Source: Myxococcota bacterium (GTDB lineage Bacteria > Myxococcota_A > UBA796 > UBA9615 > JAKLKC01). Taken from it: a DNA stretch of 64,000 nt. Made by a program: the position numbers and the translations under genes. The DNA is taken from NCBI GenBank assembly GCA_023150875.1, contig JAKLKC010000013.1, positions 58,305 through 122,304 on the forward strand. Direction: 5' to 3'. Below, piece by piece: positions 44,699 through 53,763 of the stretch (position 1 is its first letter; every line of letters starts with the position of its first letter). Under the pieces are notes generated by a model. The model did not search any database. It saw only the letters and a program-made list of their open reading frames with translations, and was not told the DNA's origin.

Positions 44699-46606
44699 TC
44701 AGGGGCAGCCGGCGACCGACTCCCAGCGGGCGTTGTTCTTCTCGTTGCACTCGGTGACGACGCCCGTGCCGTTCCCGACGTCGTCGACGACGGCGGTGAG
44801 CTCGGCGCCCCCGGACACCATCCCCGGCGCGAAGGGCAGGTACAGCCACTCCCAACCCATGGGCTCCAGCGGCGAGACGGTCTGGCCGGTGGCCAGGACC
44901 TGGAGGGGATCGGGGGTGGGGCCCAGGTAGACCGTCACCGGGACCCCCGCCGGCGCCTCGGCCTCCCCCTGGTTGCCCACCTGGACCCGCAGCGCCGCGG
45001 CCTCGGGACAGTCCGAGGCGTCCAGGTCCACGTCCATCACCACCAGGTCGGGCAGGGGCACGAACACGTCGCCGCCCTCGCCGAGCTGGTTCAGGCGGTA
45101 CGAGTTGTGGACGACCCAGGAGGGGTCCTCGTGGGAGGGAATGGTGCCGTCTTCGAGGGTGTTGCCGACGTGGTAGGTGTGCTGGTTCCAGACGCTGCGG
45201 GTGGGGACCCAGGAGTCGTTCAGGTCGCCGATCACCCGGACCCCGGTGGTGGTGCCGCTCTGGTAGGTGGAGGCGACGATCACCACCTCGGCGTTGCCGT
45301 CCCGGTCGACGTCGGCGATGGTGGGGTTCTCCCACGCCGTGCCGTTGGGGTTGTCGATCTCGTACCGGACGCTCCCGTCGGAGCCGTCGAAGATCCGCAC
45401 CCGGAGCTCGTCGCCGTACACCAGCTCGGCCCTGCCGTCCCCCTCGAAGTCGAAGACCGACGAGCCCGTGGCGGCGCTGGAGAGGTCCTGCTGGGCGCTC
45501 CTCCACTTGGTGGATCCGTCGGTCTCCAGGCACCAGAACCACGCCAGGCCCGCCACGCCGATCTCCGGCTCGCCGTCGCCGTCCACGTCGGCCACGGTGG
45601 GGGCGCCGCCGTAGCCGTCGATGGCCTTCGGCCCCCAGATCACCGAGCCGTCGGCGCCGTCCACCAGGTAGACCTGGGAGTTGCTCACCAGGACCACCTC
45701 GGGATCCCCGTCCAGGTCGAAGTCGCCGATGGCGGGGAAGCCGTCGGGGGCGGCGCTGGTCCAGAGCGTGGAGCCGTCGGCGCGGTAGGCGGTGTTCCCG
45801 GCGACCACGTCGGGGCTCCCGTCCATGTCCAGGTCGGCCACCGCCGAGATGGAGACCCAGGCGTTGGCCCCCTCGGAGCCGAACACCTTGGACCACCGGA
45901 GGGACAGGTCCGCGTGCAGCACGTTGCGACCGGCGATCACCTCGGGGGTGCCGTCGCCGTCCAGGTCGGCGAGGGCGGGCACGGGCGTCCAGGGGAAGCC
46001 GCTGGAGAGGGCCCCCGACTCGGCGACCTTCTGGCCCTCGTGGTCGATCACCGCGAGGCGCTTGCCCGTCAGGCCCACCACCAGCTCGATGTCTCCGTCG
46101 CCGTCCAGGTCCCCCGCCGCGGGTGCCGTGTAGGCGTTGACGTCGTCGCCGGTGCTGTACCACCACAGCTCGGTGCCGTCCCCCCGCAGCGCCACCAGGC
46201 CGCCGCCGGGGTCCACGTCGAACAGGTTCAGCCGCACCACCGGCACCACGATGGTGGGCATGTCGTCCCCGTCGTAGTCGCCGTCCCCGTCGTCGTCGGT
46301 CAGGTGGGTCACGATGGGGGTGGCGATGACCTGGGCGTAGGTGGGATCCCACGACAGGTGGGGCCAGTGCCACTCCACCGCGGGGTCGAAGGTGCCGACG
46401 GTGGAGTCCTCGGTGTGACACTCGGTGGGGGTCAGGGTCCCCTCGTCCTCGCCGTCGTCGTCGTCGCCCGGGAGGCCGGTGTCGTCGTCGGGGGCGGAGT
46501 CGTCGTCGGGATCCCCGTCCCCGGGCGGGCCGCCCAGCAGGTAGTCCGAGCAGGAGGGGAGGAGGAGCAGGCAGGCGACGAGGGCGGCGGGGCGGTGGGC
46601 GGGCAT
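44699..46606 (-). CDS. FG-GAP/VCBS beta-propeller lipoprotein with CARDB domain
   Basis: This 635-residue protein from the ATG at 46606 has a lipobox LLPSC. A long Asp-rich, low-complexity linker (DPDDDSAPDDDTG type) leads to at least nine D-x-D-G-D-G-x-x-E/D calcium repeats (DGDGDYDGDDMP, DLDGDGDIELVVG, DVDGDGEPEIGVAG) of the FG-GAP propeller. A C-terminal CARDB-like domain (VTVYLGPTPDPLQVLATG) ends at ESVAGCP. It is probably an outer-surface protein binding calcium and an extracellular ligand. The Asp-rich linker style is common in myxococcote-type secretomes. A -10-like TACAGT lies at 46634-46629 upstream. Confidence 0.85.
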   Translation of the reverse strand: MPAHRPAALVACLLLLPSCSDYLLGGPPGDGDPDDDSAPDDDTGLPGDDDDGEDEGTLTPTECHTEDSTVGTFDPAVEWHWPHLSWDPTYAQVIATPIVTHLTDDDGDGDYDGDDMPTIVVPVVRLNLFDVDPGGGLVALRGDGTELWWYSTGDDVNAYTAPAAGDLDGDGDIELVVGLTGKRLAVIDHEGQKVAESGALSSGFPWTPVPALADLDGDGTPEVIAGRNVLHADLSLRWSKVFGSEGANAWVSISAVADLDMDGSPDVVAGNTAYRADGSTLWTSAAPDGFPAIGDFDLDGDPEVVLVSNSQVYLVDGADGSVIWGPKAIDGYGGAPTVADVDGDGEPEIGVAGLAWFWCLETDGSTKWRSAQQDLSSAATGSSVFDFEGDGRAELVYGDELRVRIFDGSDGSVRYEIDNPNGTAWENPTIADVDRDGNAEVVIVASTYQSGTTTGVRVIGDLNDSWVPTRSVWNQHTYHVGNTLEDGTIPSHEDPSWVVHNSYRLNQLGEGGDVFVPLPDLVVMDVDLDASDCPEAAALRVQVGNQGEAEAPAGVPVTVYLGPTPDPLQVLATGQTVSPLEPMGWEWLYLPFAPGMVSGGAELTAVVDDVGNGTGVVTECNEKNNARWESVAGCP

Positions 46607-46664
46607 GGGCGGCTCCCGGGGGTGGGACACTGTAACTCACGCCGCGGGCGGGAGAGCACGCCCC

Positions 46665-47534
46665 TCAGCGGGACGCCACGCGGGGTGCCGGGGAGGCGTA
46701 GGCCCCCAGCAGCACCGAGGCCCGCAGGTCCAGGCTCACCGCGGTGGGGTCCCGGCCGGCCAGGGGCAGGGTCGCGCCCACCTCGAAGCCGAAGCGCTTG
46801 CGGTCGCTGAAGCGCAGGCCGATCCCCCCGGCGAGGACGTCCAGGGGGGCGGTGTAGCCGAAGTCGCCGTGGAGGTCCAGCACCAGGGCGAAGCCCGGGG
46901 CGGGGCGCAGGTCGGCGCCCACCGTCACCACGCCCCCCACCCGGGGCTGGGTGGGGCCCTTGCTGGCCGCCGCCGACGCCAGGACCCCCGCGTGGCCGTG
47001 GAGGTGGACCCGGGGGTGGACCTCCACCAGCCCGGACAGGCCCACGTCCCAGCCGAAGGGCCAGGTGTTCTGGTAGATCCCCGCGGCGGTGGGCAGGACG
47101 ACCTTCCCGTTGACGCCGAGGGTGAAGCGGTCGGTGGCCAGGAACCGGTAGCCCCCGCCCAGGGCGGTCTCCCCGAGGCCCACCGCGGACGCGGCGAGGT
47201 CCTCCAGCACCAGCTCGTAACGGAACGCCTGGAAGAAGGCGAAGAGCTCGCCCCGGCCCAGGGCGAGGGAGCCGTCCAGGGTGATCCCCGCCGACAGGTC
47301 GCCGTAGAAGTTGGCCAGGTCGGCGATGAGGGCGCCGCCTCCGCCCACGCCGAACTCGGTGCGCTCGCACACCCGCCGACCCCGGCCGAGGTCGCCCTCC
47401 TGGAGCCCCGCGACCACCGGCCCCTGGGGGATCCCGTAGGCGTATGCGTCGCAGGGATCGGCGTGGGCGGGCGGGGAGGCCAGCAGGGCCCCGGGCAGGG
47501 CGAGGGCGGCGGCGGCGATGTGTCGATGTCTCAC
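46665..47534 (-). CDS. Outer-membrane beta-barrel candidate
   Basis: This 289-residue protein starts at a GTG overlapping the PHP lipoprotein stop (GTGA). It has a signal peptide (AAAALALPGALLASPPAHA) and then alternating strands typical of a barrel (LAALDLHGDFGYTAP-like amphipathic runs, KRFGFEVGATLPL, VSLDLRASVLLGAYASP). The final residues end in VASR rather than the usual aromatic, which weakens the OMP call. An operon with the PHP lipoprotein suggests a surface module. No close family is named. Confidence 0.6.
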   Translation of the reverse strand: MRHRHIAAAALALPGALLASPPAHADPCDAYAYGIPQGPVVAGLQEGDLGRGRRVCERTEFGVGGGGALIADLANFYGDLSAGITLDGSLALGRGELFAFFQAFRYELVLEDLAASAVGLGETALGGGYRFLATDRFTLGVNGKVVLPTAAGIYQNTWPFGWDVGLSGLVEVHPRVHLHGHAGVLASAAASKGPTQPRVGGVVTVGADLRPAPGFALVLDLHGDFGYTAPLDVLAGGIGLRFSDRKRFGFEVGATLPLAGRDPTAVSLDLRASVLLGAYASPAPRVASR

Positions 47535-50500
47535 GGTCCCACCTCCTCGAAGCCGTCCCCGTCGACGTCGAGGACCAGGGGGTTGGTGAAGGCGGCGGGG
47601 TAGCCCCCGGGCACCGCGGCGCGGAACCAGGCCAGGGGCTCGTCCCGGGACTCCGGTGCCGGCGGCTCCGCCAGGGGGCCCGAGCTGTCGTAGCACGCCT
47701 CGCCGGGCTCCTCCTCCAGGCCCTCGACGTCGCGCCAGTCGATGGCGCCGTCGCCGTTGTTGTCTCCGGTGTCGGGCATCCCGTCGCAGTCCAGGTCGGC
47801 GTTGGGTTGGAGGGGCCAGCCGGCCTCCACCACCAGCCAGGAGTCCCGGTCGCCGGGGAGCAGCTCCGACAGGGGGATCTCCGCGTCCAGGCGCGCCAGC
47901 CCATCGGTGCCGAAGGGGTCCTGGGGGTGGGAGAGCTCGGTGGTCAGGGTGCGGACGACCTCGCCGTCCACGACGATCCGCACCTCCTCCACCGGGATCC
48001 AGGGGGCGGCGTCCACGCGGATCCGCAGGCGGGCGTCGGCCGCGGGGGTGAAGGGGTCCAAGGACGGACCCCTCTCGCCGCCCGCCGCGTCGGTGGTGCT
48101 CGCCTGGATCACCGGGCCGTTGGTGCCGATCATCCGGCCCCGGCGCACCGCGGCGTTGAACTCCACGGAGTCGAAGGACGCCAGGGTCGAGTCGGTCCAC
48201 ACCAGGTTCCGGGGCGTCCCCAGGACGTTGTCGGTGAGCCCGTGGGAGTCGGAGTTGGCGGTGCCGGCCCTCAGGATCCCCTGGTTCAGCAGGTAGAACC
48301 AGAAGGCGCGGTAGCTCAGGAGGCGGTCGTTGTTGGTGCCGTTCATCACCTCCTGGGCGTGGTAGTCGGAGTTCGCGAAGTCCGAGCCCTCGGGGTGATA
48401 CAGGAACAGGCTCTGGGCGGTGCCGTCGAACTCGGTGGGCAGGGGCAGGGTGGCGTCGATCCCCAGGGCGCTGCCGTAGCCGTAGTCCCGGCCGAAGTCC
48501 AGCTCCGAGACGGGGTGGTTGAGCTGGGCGACGCCGGTGTCGGCGGGCCAGCCGGCGTCGGCCATGCGGGTGAACAGCTCGCCGGGGTGGACCTTCTCGT
48601 CCCAGGCGGCGCCCCGCCAGGGGCCGACGGGGTCGAAGGGCACGGGCCAGAAGTTCCAGTGGCCGATCACCTGGGGGTAGGGGGCGTCGGGGTACATCTT
48701 CCACAGGACGTGCCCCGTCGTCTCCACCCCGACCTCCAGGTGGAGGCGGTCGGAGGCCGCCAGGGACTCCATGGCGGCGGCGTAGTTGCCCATGACGTCG
48801 TGGTCGGTGGCGGCGATCACCTCCATGCGGGCGGCGAGGAAGGCGCGGACCCGGTCCTCGTCGGGGACCACCGAGTCGAAGGAGGCGCCGCCGTGGACGT
48901 GGAAGTCGGCGGACAGGGTCCCTTCGGGTTGGAGGGGAAGGGTGTGGAGGTCCAGGGCGGCCTGGGCCACCCCGCCGGGGGCGATCTCCACCGCCGGGGC
49001 GAGGGCGAGGGTGGCGAAGGGGCCGGCGGTGCCGAAGACGTCGTACACTCCGGCGGGGACCTCCACCCCCGCGGCGCCGTCCACCAGCAGGCGGTCACAG
49101 GCGGGGGATCCGGTGTGGGGATTGCCTAGCAGGGGGGCGCACTCGTCGAACGCCCCGTACATCTGTCCCCGCACCGCCTCGTGGGTGGCGTCGTCGGCGG
49201 GGCGGACGAAGGCGAGCACCAGGTCGGGGACGCCGTCCACGGTGGCGGAGACTTCCAGGCGTCCCACGGTGGGGATGGCGAGGGTGCCGGCGTCGGCTCC
49301 GCCCGCGCCCACCTGGACCTCGGCCTCGGCGACCGCGCGCCCGTAGGACTCGACCTCCACGACGTAGTCGCGCCCCGCGGGCACCCGGACCGCGAAGGAG
49401 CCGTCGGCGGCGGGGAGGGCGTGGGTCCAGGGGATCCGCTCCTCGTCCGGGGTGGCGGCGGTCCCCTCGGAGACCAGGACGGCGGCTCCGAGACCCGGGG
49501 GGAGGGGGGCGGTGCTCCCCTCCGCGGCGACCCGACCGGTCAGCACGGCGTACTCCTCGCCCCAGAGCCGCTTGCGGACGTCCAGGGCGAGGTCGGCGGC
49601 GCCGGAGATCGAGGGCCCCTCCGAGACGGCGACGAAGCGCTCGAAGACCTCGTAGTCTCGGGGCATGGACACGCGCACCGGCGTGCCCATGGCCGAGACG
49701 TCCTCGCTCTGGAAGCCGGCGAGCTGCTCCCGGTCGCAGGCGACGACGGAGTAGGACACCTCGTCCCCGGCGTGGCCGGCGGCCATGAAGGGGACGTCCC
49801 GGAAGGCGTCGAGCACGTCCGAGAGGCCGAAGGAGGGGTGCAGGAAGCCCGCGCCGGGGCTGGGGGTGAAGGCGAGCTTGCCCCGCCCGCCCCAGTACCA
49901 GGCGTCGGTGAGGAACCACGAGCGGGGCTCGGGCTCCATGTTGACGACCTCGGTGCGGATCCGCACGCCGGGCTCGCAGGCCCGGACCTCGTAGCGGGTG
50001 GCGATCTTCAGGTCGGGGCGCCCGTCCAGGTGGCCGTTGAGCTGGACGGCGGCGAAGCCGTCGCCGGTGAGGGTCTTCACCGTGTCGTAGTACGCGGCGT
50101 CGTCGGGGAGGAGGCCCACGGCCTGGAAGAGGTTGTTCAGGGAGCCGTCGGGGCGCCCCACCCTCCCCAGGTCGACGATGGAGCCCCCGGTGGGGGCGAG
50201 GAAGTGGGGGTGGTCCAGGGCGTCGATGACGGCGTAGACCTGGTCGTTCCGCAGCAGGATGTCACCCAGGGCGGCGTTGGCGGCGGTGCCCGAGGGGACG
50301 TCGTCCAGGGACTCGACGACCTTCACCTCCACCGAGCCCGAACCCTGGCACCCGAAGTCGAGGGAGGCGCAGGGGGAGGGCACGACGCAGTCGGGGTCGT
50401 CCCCGGCGAGGCAGCCCTCCTTGGCGCAGCCCGCCTGGGACGCCAGGGCGGCGAGGGAGAGGGCCGCGAGGACGAGGGCGCCCTTCGGGAGAGGCGGGGC

Positions 50501-50539
50501 GGATCCGGGGAGGCTCCGGGGACGGGGGACGGGGATCAT
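47531..50539 (-). CDS. Large lipoprotein with PHP phosphoesterase domain (CehA/McbA-like)
   Basis: This 1002-residue protein has an N-terminal hydrophobic stretch with a possible lipobox ASQAGCAKEG. The central region is beta-rich with a carboxypeptidase-regulatory-like segment (YVVEVESYGRAVAEAEVQV). Near residue 545 the PHP metal site begins, DFHVHGGASFDS, followed by EVIAATDHD; later NSDSHGLTD supplies further ligands. CehA/McbA-type PHP proteins are known as surface metal-dependent hydrolases, and their substrates vary. The C-terminus carries a calcium-type DCDGMPDTGDNNGDGAIDW repeat and ends in DVDGDGFEE. It overlaps the downstream barrel gene by 4 bp. A TAGGAT -10-like box lies at 50593-50588. 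Confidence 0.82.
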   Translation of the reverse strand: MIPVPRPRSLPGSAPPLPKGALVLAALSLAALASQAGCAKEGCLAGDDPDCVVPSPCASLDFGCQGSGSVEVKVVESLDDVPSGTAANAALGDILLRNDQVYAVIDALDHPHFLAPTGGSIVDLGRVGRPDGSLNNLFQAVGLLPDDAAYYDTVKTLTGDGFAAVQLNGHLDGRPDLKIATRYEVRACEPGVRIRTEVVNMEPEPRSWFLTDAWYWGGRGKLAFTPSPGAGFLHPSFGLSDVLDAFRDVPFMAAGHAGDEVSYSVVACDREQLAGFQSEDVSAMGTPVRVSMPRDYEVFERFVAVSEGPSISGAADLALDVRKRLWGEEYAVLTGRVAAEGSTAPLPPGLGAAVLVSEGTAATPDEERIPWTHALPAADGSFAVRVPAGRDYVVEVESYGRAVAEAEVQVGAGGADAGTLAIPTVGRLEVSATVDGVPDLVLAFVRPADDATHEAVRGQMYGAFDECAPLLGNPHTGSPACDRLLVDGAAGVEVPAGVYDVFGTAGPFATLALAPAVEIAPGGVAQAALDLHTLPLQPEGTLSADFHVHGGASFDSVVPDEDRVRAFLAARMEVIAATDHDVMGNYAAAMESLAASDRLHLEVGVETTGHVLWKMYPDAPYPQVIGHWNFWPVPFDPVGPWRGAAWDEKVHPGELFTRMADAGWPADTGVAQLNHPVSELDFGRDYGYGSALGIDATLPLPTEFDGTAQSLFLYHPEGSDFANSDYHAQEVMNGTNNDRLLSYRAFWFYLLNQGILRAGTANSDSHGLTDNVLGTPRNLVWTDSTLASFDSVEFNAAVRRGRMIGTNGPVIQASTTDAAGGERGPSLDPFTPAADARLRIRVDAAPWIPVEEVRIVVDGEVVRTLTTELSHPQDPFGTDGLARLDAEIPLSELLPGDRDSWLVVEAGWPLQPNADLDCDGMPDTGDNNGDGAIDWRDVEGLEEEPGEACYDSSGPLAEPPAPESRDEPLAWFRAAVPGGYPAAFTNPLVLDVDGDGFEEVGP

Positions 50540-50633
50540 GGGACCTCGGGGGCGCCGGGCCGCCTCGACGACCCCGCGCCGGGCGGGATCCTACCAAAGT
50601 CCCGCGGTGGAGACGGGGGCGGGCGTGAACCTC

Positions 50634-51458
50634 CTACACCGGCAGGGCGCCGCGCCGGGCGCGCCGGGGGAGGAGGGAGGCGGCCTCAGCGTCCAGGAGC
50701 CAGAGGGTCCCGTGGCGGCCGTGGACGCCGGCTGCGGGCAGCGCGTCGGGATCGGCACCCGCGAGGGCGCGGGCGACGAGATCGGCCTTGTGGTCTCCCG
50801 CCACGATCATCCACACCTCGTCCGCCCAGGACATCGACGGCAGGGTCAGGGTGACGCGGGGGCGGGGCTCCCAGGGGAAGTCCCGCAGCCCCACCGCGGT
50901 GCGGGTGTCGTGGAGCCAGGGCGAGCCAGGGGGGAGGGAGCCGACGTGACCGTCGTCCCCCACGCCCAGCCACATCACGTCGAAGCGCGGGAGGGGGACT
51001 CCGGGTCCCGACGCCGCGTCCAGGATCCGCGCGTATTCCTCGGCGGCGCCTTCGGGATCGGCGCCCCAGGGCCCCCCCGGGCCGGGGATGGGGCGCACCC
51101 TTCCCTCGTCGAGGGGCAGGCGGTCCAGGCAGGCCTGGCGGGCCTGGGTCTCGTTCCGCAGGGGATCGCCCCCGGGCAGGAAGCGCTCGTCGCTCCACCA
51201 CAGGTCCACACGGCTCCAGTCCACCGCGAACCGCCCCGCGTCCACGGCCACGGCGGCGGCGCACGCGATCCCCAAGGGACCGCCGGTGAGCACCCACGAC
51301 GCCTCGCCCCTCTCCCCCTGGGCCCGCGCCAGGCGGTGGATCAGGCGGCTGGCCACGGCGGTCGCCAGGGCCCGGGCGTTGGGGAAGACGATGGCCTCCG
51401 GGGCGGGGGGCTCGGGGGGCGCGCTGCCGGCCCTCTCGCGGGGGGGACGGGCCCTCAT
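50634..51458 (-). CDS. pgl: 6-phosphogluconolactonase
   Basis: This 274-residue protein has the Pgl motifs VDLWWSDERFLP and LGVGDDGHVGSLPPGSP, plus NETQARQACLDRLPL. It hydrolyses 6-phosphogluconolactone in the oxidative pentose-phosphate pathway in the cytoplasm. Glucose-6-phosphate dehydrogenase is not next to it. The ATG at 51458 is chosen because the sequence before it is Pro/Arg-rich shadow. Confidence 0.88.
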   Translation of the reverse strand: MRARPPRERAGSAPPEPPAPEAIVFPNARALATAVASRLIHRLARAQGERGEASWVLTGGPLGIACAAAVAVDAGRFAVDWSRVDLWWSDERFLPGGDPLRNETQARQACLDRLPLDEGRVRPIPGPGGPWGADPEGAAEEYARILDAASGPGVPLPRFDVMWLGVGDDGHVGSLPPGSPWLHDTRTAVGLRDFPWEPRPRVTLTLPSMSWADEVWMIVAGDHKADLVARALAGADPDALPAAGVHGRHGTLWLLDAEAASLLPRRARRGALPV

Positions 51459-51770
51459 CCCCGGACCGCCCGCGGCCGGGCCCGTCGGACCCGGGATTCC
51501 CCGGTGCACCGAGTGCGCACGACCTGCCCGGCGGCGCCGCGGACGGGGCGCGGATGGGCGGCCCGAAAGCGGGCGTTGCCAACGTCGGGACCGGTCATCG
51601 GTGGGCCTCCTCCCGGGGGAGGCAGAGTGCAATGGGGGGGCCACGGGGCGGCGGCGGGGGGAGGACGGAGGCGCGGAAATGTAAAACTGTTGGTGCCTGA
51701 CACCCTGGGTCACCCTGGGTCACCGTCGCTGCGTTGCGCGGGGGGCGGGGGGGGGCTATCTTCGGGCGCC
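51459..51770. other. Divergent intergenic region pgl / ttcA
   Basis: This 312-bp gap holds no gene. It carries a tandem CACCCTGGGT repeat at about 51705-51724 and a promoter-like pair for ttcA at 51734-51762. Nothing else stands out. Confidence 0.4.
51734..51762 (+). promoter_or_regulatory. Promoter-like pair upstream of ttcA
   Basis: TTGCGC (51734-51739) and TATCTT (51757-51762) are separated by 17 bp. The -10 lies only 8 bp before the ATG at 51771, so the transcript would be leaderless or nearly so. Confidence 0.4.
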
Positions 51771-52682
51771 ATGTCCCGTGCGACCCCCATCGAGCGCCGG
51801 CTGCTGAAGCAGGTCGGGCGTGCCATCGAGGACTTCGGCCTCATCGCGGATGGGGACCGCATCGCCGTCGCCCTCTCGGGGGGGAAGGACTCCTACGGGC
51901 TGATGCACCTGCTGGGGCTGCTCCGGGGGCGGGCCCCGGTGCGGTTCGACCTGGTGGCCCTCCACCTGGACCAGGGCCAGCCGGGCTACGACGGCACCCC
52001 CCTGCTGCGCTGGCTGGAGGCCCGGGAGATCCCCCACCACGTGGTGCGCCGGGACACCTACTCCGTCGTCGTCGAGAAGATCGCCCCCGGCGGGACCTAC
52101 TGCTCCATGTGCTCCCGGATGCGCCGGGGGATCCTCTACGACGCCTGCCTGGACCTCGGCTGCAACAAGCTGGCGCTGGGGCACCACCGGGACGACACCA
52201 TCGAGACCCTGATGCTCAACCTGGTGTTCTCCGGGCAGCTCAAGGCGATGCCCCCCAAGCTGGTGTCCGACGACGGGCGCAACGTGGTGATCCGCCCGCT
52301 GGTGTACGCCGCCGAGGAGGACCTGGCCGCCCTCGCCGCCGAGCAGGGGTTCCCCATCCTCCCCTGCAACCTCTGCGGCTCCCAGCCGAACATGCAGCGG
52401 CAGGCGATCAAGGCGATGCTCGGGGACCTCCAGCGCCTCCACCCGGACCTCAAGCGCTCCATGCTCGCCGCCCTGGGCAACGTGCGCCCCTCGCACCTGC
52501 TGGACCCGAAGATCTGGCGCGGGCTGGGACTGCCGGTGGCCCGGGAGGAGCCCGGGGACCGGGACCGGGGCCTCGGCCTCGCCGACTGGGCGGGGGCGTC
52601 CATGGCCCCCGAGGGGGCGGCGGACCCGGGCGGCGGGCCCCCTCCGGGGGGACGCCTCCCCGTGCTCGGCGAAGGGTGGTGA
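51771..52682 (+). CDS. ttcA: tRNA 2-thiocytidine synthetase
   Basis: This 303-residue protein has the PP-loop SGGKDS near residues 36-41 and the two TtcA Cys pairs: CSMC and, in the C-terminal half, CNLCG. These bind the [4Fe-4S] cluster used in thiolating cytidine 32 of tRNA. Flanking motifs LALGHHRDDTIETLMLNL and RPLVYAAEEDLAALA agree. The C-terminus adds a Gly/Pro tail. It starts at ATG 51771 with a very short leader. Confidence 0.93.
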   Translation: MSRATPIERRLLKQVGRAIEDFGLIADGDRIAVALSGGKDSYGLMHLLGLLRGRAPVRFDLVALHLDQGQPGYDGTPLLRWLEAREIPHHVVRRDTYSVVVEKIAPGGTYCSMCSRMRRGILYDACLDLGCNKLALGHHRDDTIETLMLNLVFSGQLKAMPPKLVSDDGRNVVIRPLVYAAEEDLAALAAEQGFPILPCNLCGSQPNMQRQAIKAMLGDLQRLHPDLKRSMLAALGNVRPSHLLDPKIWRGLGLPVAREEPGDRDRGLGLADWAGASMAPEGAADPGGGPPPGGRLPVLGEGW

Positions 52683-52720
52683 GACCGTGACCGCCGGCCG
52701 CGCCCCCGGGGCTGGCCCGT

Positions 52721-53710
52721 TCAGCGCCGGGGACGCCGCAGCACGTACAAGGTGACGGTGTCCAGCCCGGGCTCCGCCCAGTGGTGCTTGTAGGCCATCT
52801 CGGTGCCCAGGTCGTACCCGCGGATCCCCTCCTGGCACAGGCGGGCGATCATCTCGACCTGGACCAGGTTCCCCAGGGACTCCGCGGCGAAGCGCGCGTC
52901 GAAGCTGACCTGGAGGCCGCGGTAGGTCTCCCCCAGCAGGCCGCCGAACACGTAGGCCACGTCCTCGCCGTCCCGGCTCGCGAACAGGACCCGCAGGGCC
53001 CCCCGGGCGGCGAGGCGCCGCATCATCTCCCGGTAGAAGGGCAGCGTGGGCCCGTGGTCGATTCCGTGGCCGCTCGCCCCCTTCCAGCTCCGCCCCTCCA
53101 CCCCCAGGACCCGGTCGTGCAGGGCCCGGGCCTGCTCGGGGGTGGCCTCCCGGATGTACTCCAGGGCGAGACCCTCCCGGGCGGCCCGGCGGCGGGTGCG
53201 CCTCAGGCTGGCCCGGAACGCCGGGGAGCGCCGCGACAGGAACCCGTCCTCCCCCCCCTCCAGCGAGGCGACCCGCCGCCCGCAGGTGGGGCCCCGCAGG
53301 ATGGGGTGGCGGCCCGAGAACGCCTGGACCAGGGCGGTGTGGACCAGGCCGCCGTCCTCGGCGCCGGAGAGGACCAGGCCCTCCCAGGGGATCTCCCCGG
53401 TCTCCAGCAGCCGCGTCAGGGTCGCCACCAGGGCCAGGGGCTCGGGTCCCACCAGGGGGCAGGCGAGGCCCCAGCCGGACTCCAGGGGGACGAGGATGGG
53501 CGCGCCCCTCTCCCCCCGCACGGCCATCAGGGCGACGAAGCCTCCAGAGAGCTCCAGGATCACCGGCTCCGCGTCGGGGGCGAAGGCGGCCTGGAAGGGC
53601 AGGATCCAGTCCGTGGACGAGCAGAACCGGTCGATGCGGGGCGAGATCAGCGCCGCGCCGTCGAACTCCGCCGAACGGGCGTCCAGCTCCTGGAAGTCCA
53701 GCCGCCGCAA
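52721..53710 (-). CDS. GNAT-fold acetyltransferase (CelD/BcsL-like)
   Basis: About 329 residues from a TTG at 53710 with GGGAGA five bases upstream. The C-terminal half carries a GNAT domain of the Acetyltransf_6 type: RSWKGASGHGIDHGPTLPFY, ALRVLFASRDGEDVAYVFGG and GYDLGTEMAYKHHWA. Such proteins act in cellulose, exopolysaccharide or peptidoglycan-side-chain modification. The neighbouring SDR gene runs the same way 53 bp upstream, so they may be an operon. Substrate unknown. Confidence 0.75.
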   Translation of the reverse strand: MRRLDFQELDARSAEFDGAALISPRIDRFCSSTDWILPFQAAFAPDAEPVILELSGGFVALMAVRGERGAPILVPLESGWGLACPLVGPEPLALVATLTRLLETGEIPWEGLVLSGAEDGGLVHTALVQAFSGRHPILRGPTCGRRVASLEGGEDGFLSRRSPAFRASLRRTRRRAAREGLALEYIREATPEQARALHDRVLGVEGRSWKGASGHGIDHGPTLPFYREMMRRLAARGALRVLFASRDGEDVAYVFGGLLGETYRGLQVSFDARFAAESLGNLVQVEMIARLCQEGIRGYDLGTEMAYKHHWAEPGLDTVTLYVLRRPRR

Positions 53711-53763
53711 TCGTTCTCCCGCACCGCCCGCCTCCGCGGCGGGCCGGGCCCCGGCCCCCCGGT

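Noticed and set aside
43575..46640. 1021-residue minus-strand frame and 1050-residue plus-strand frame over 43.6-46.8 kb
   Set aside because: Both are shadows of the DUF808 and FG-GAP genes. Neither carries a recognisable domain.
51705..51724. Tandem CACCCTGGGT repeat as part of a CRISPR or mobile element
   Set aside because: There are only two copies with no spacer structure and no cas genes. It is a trivial short repeat.
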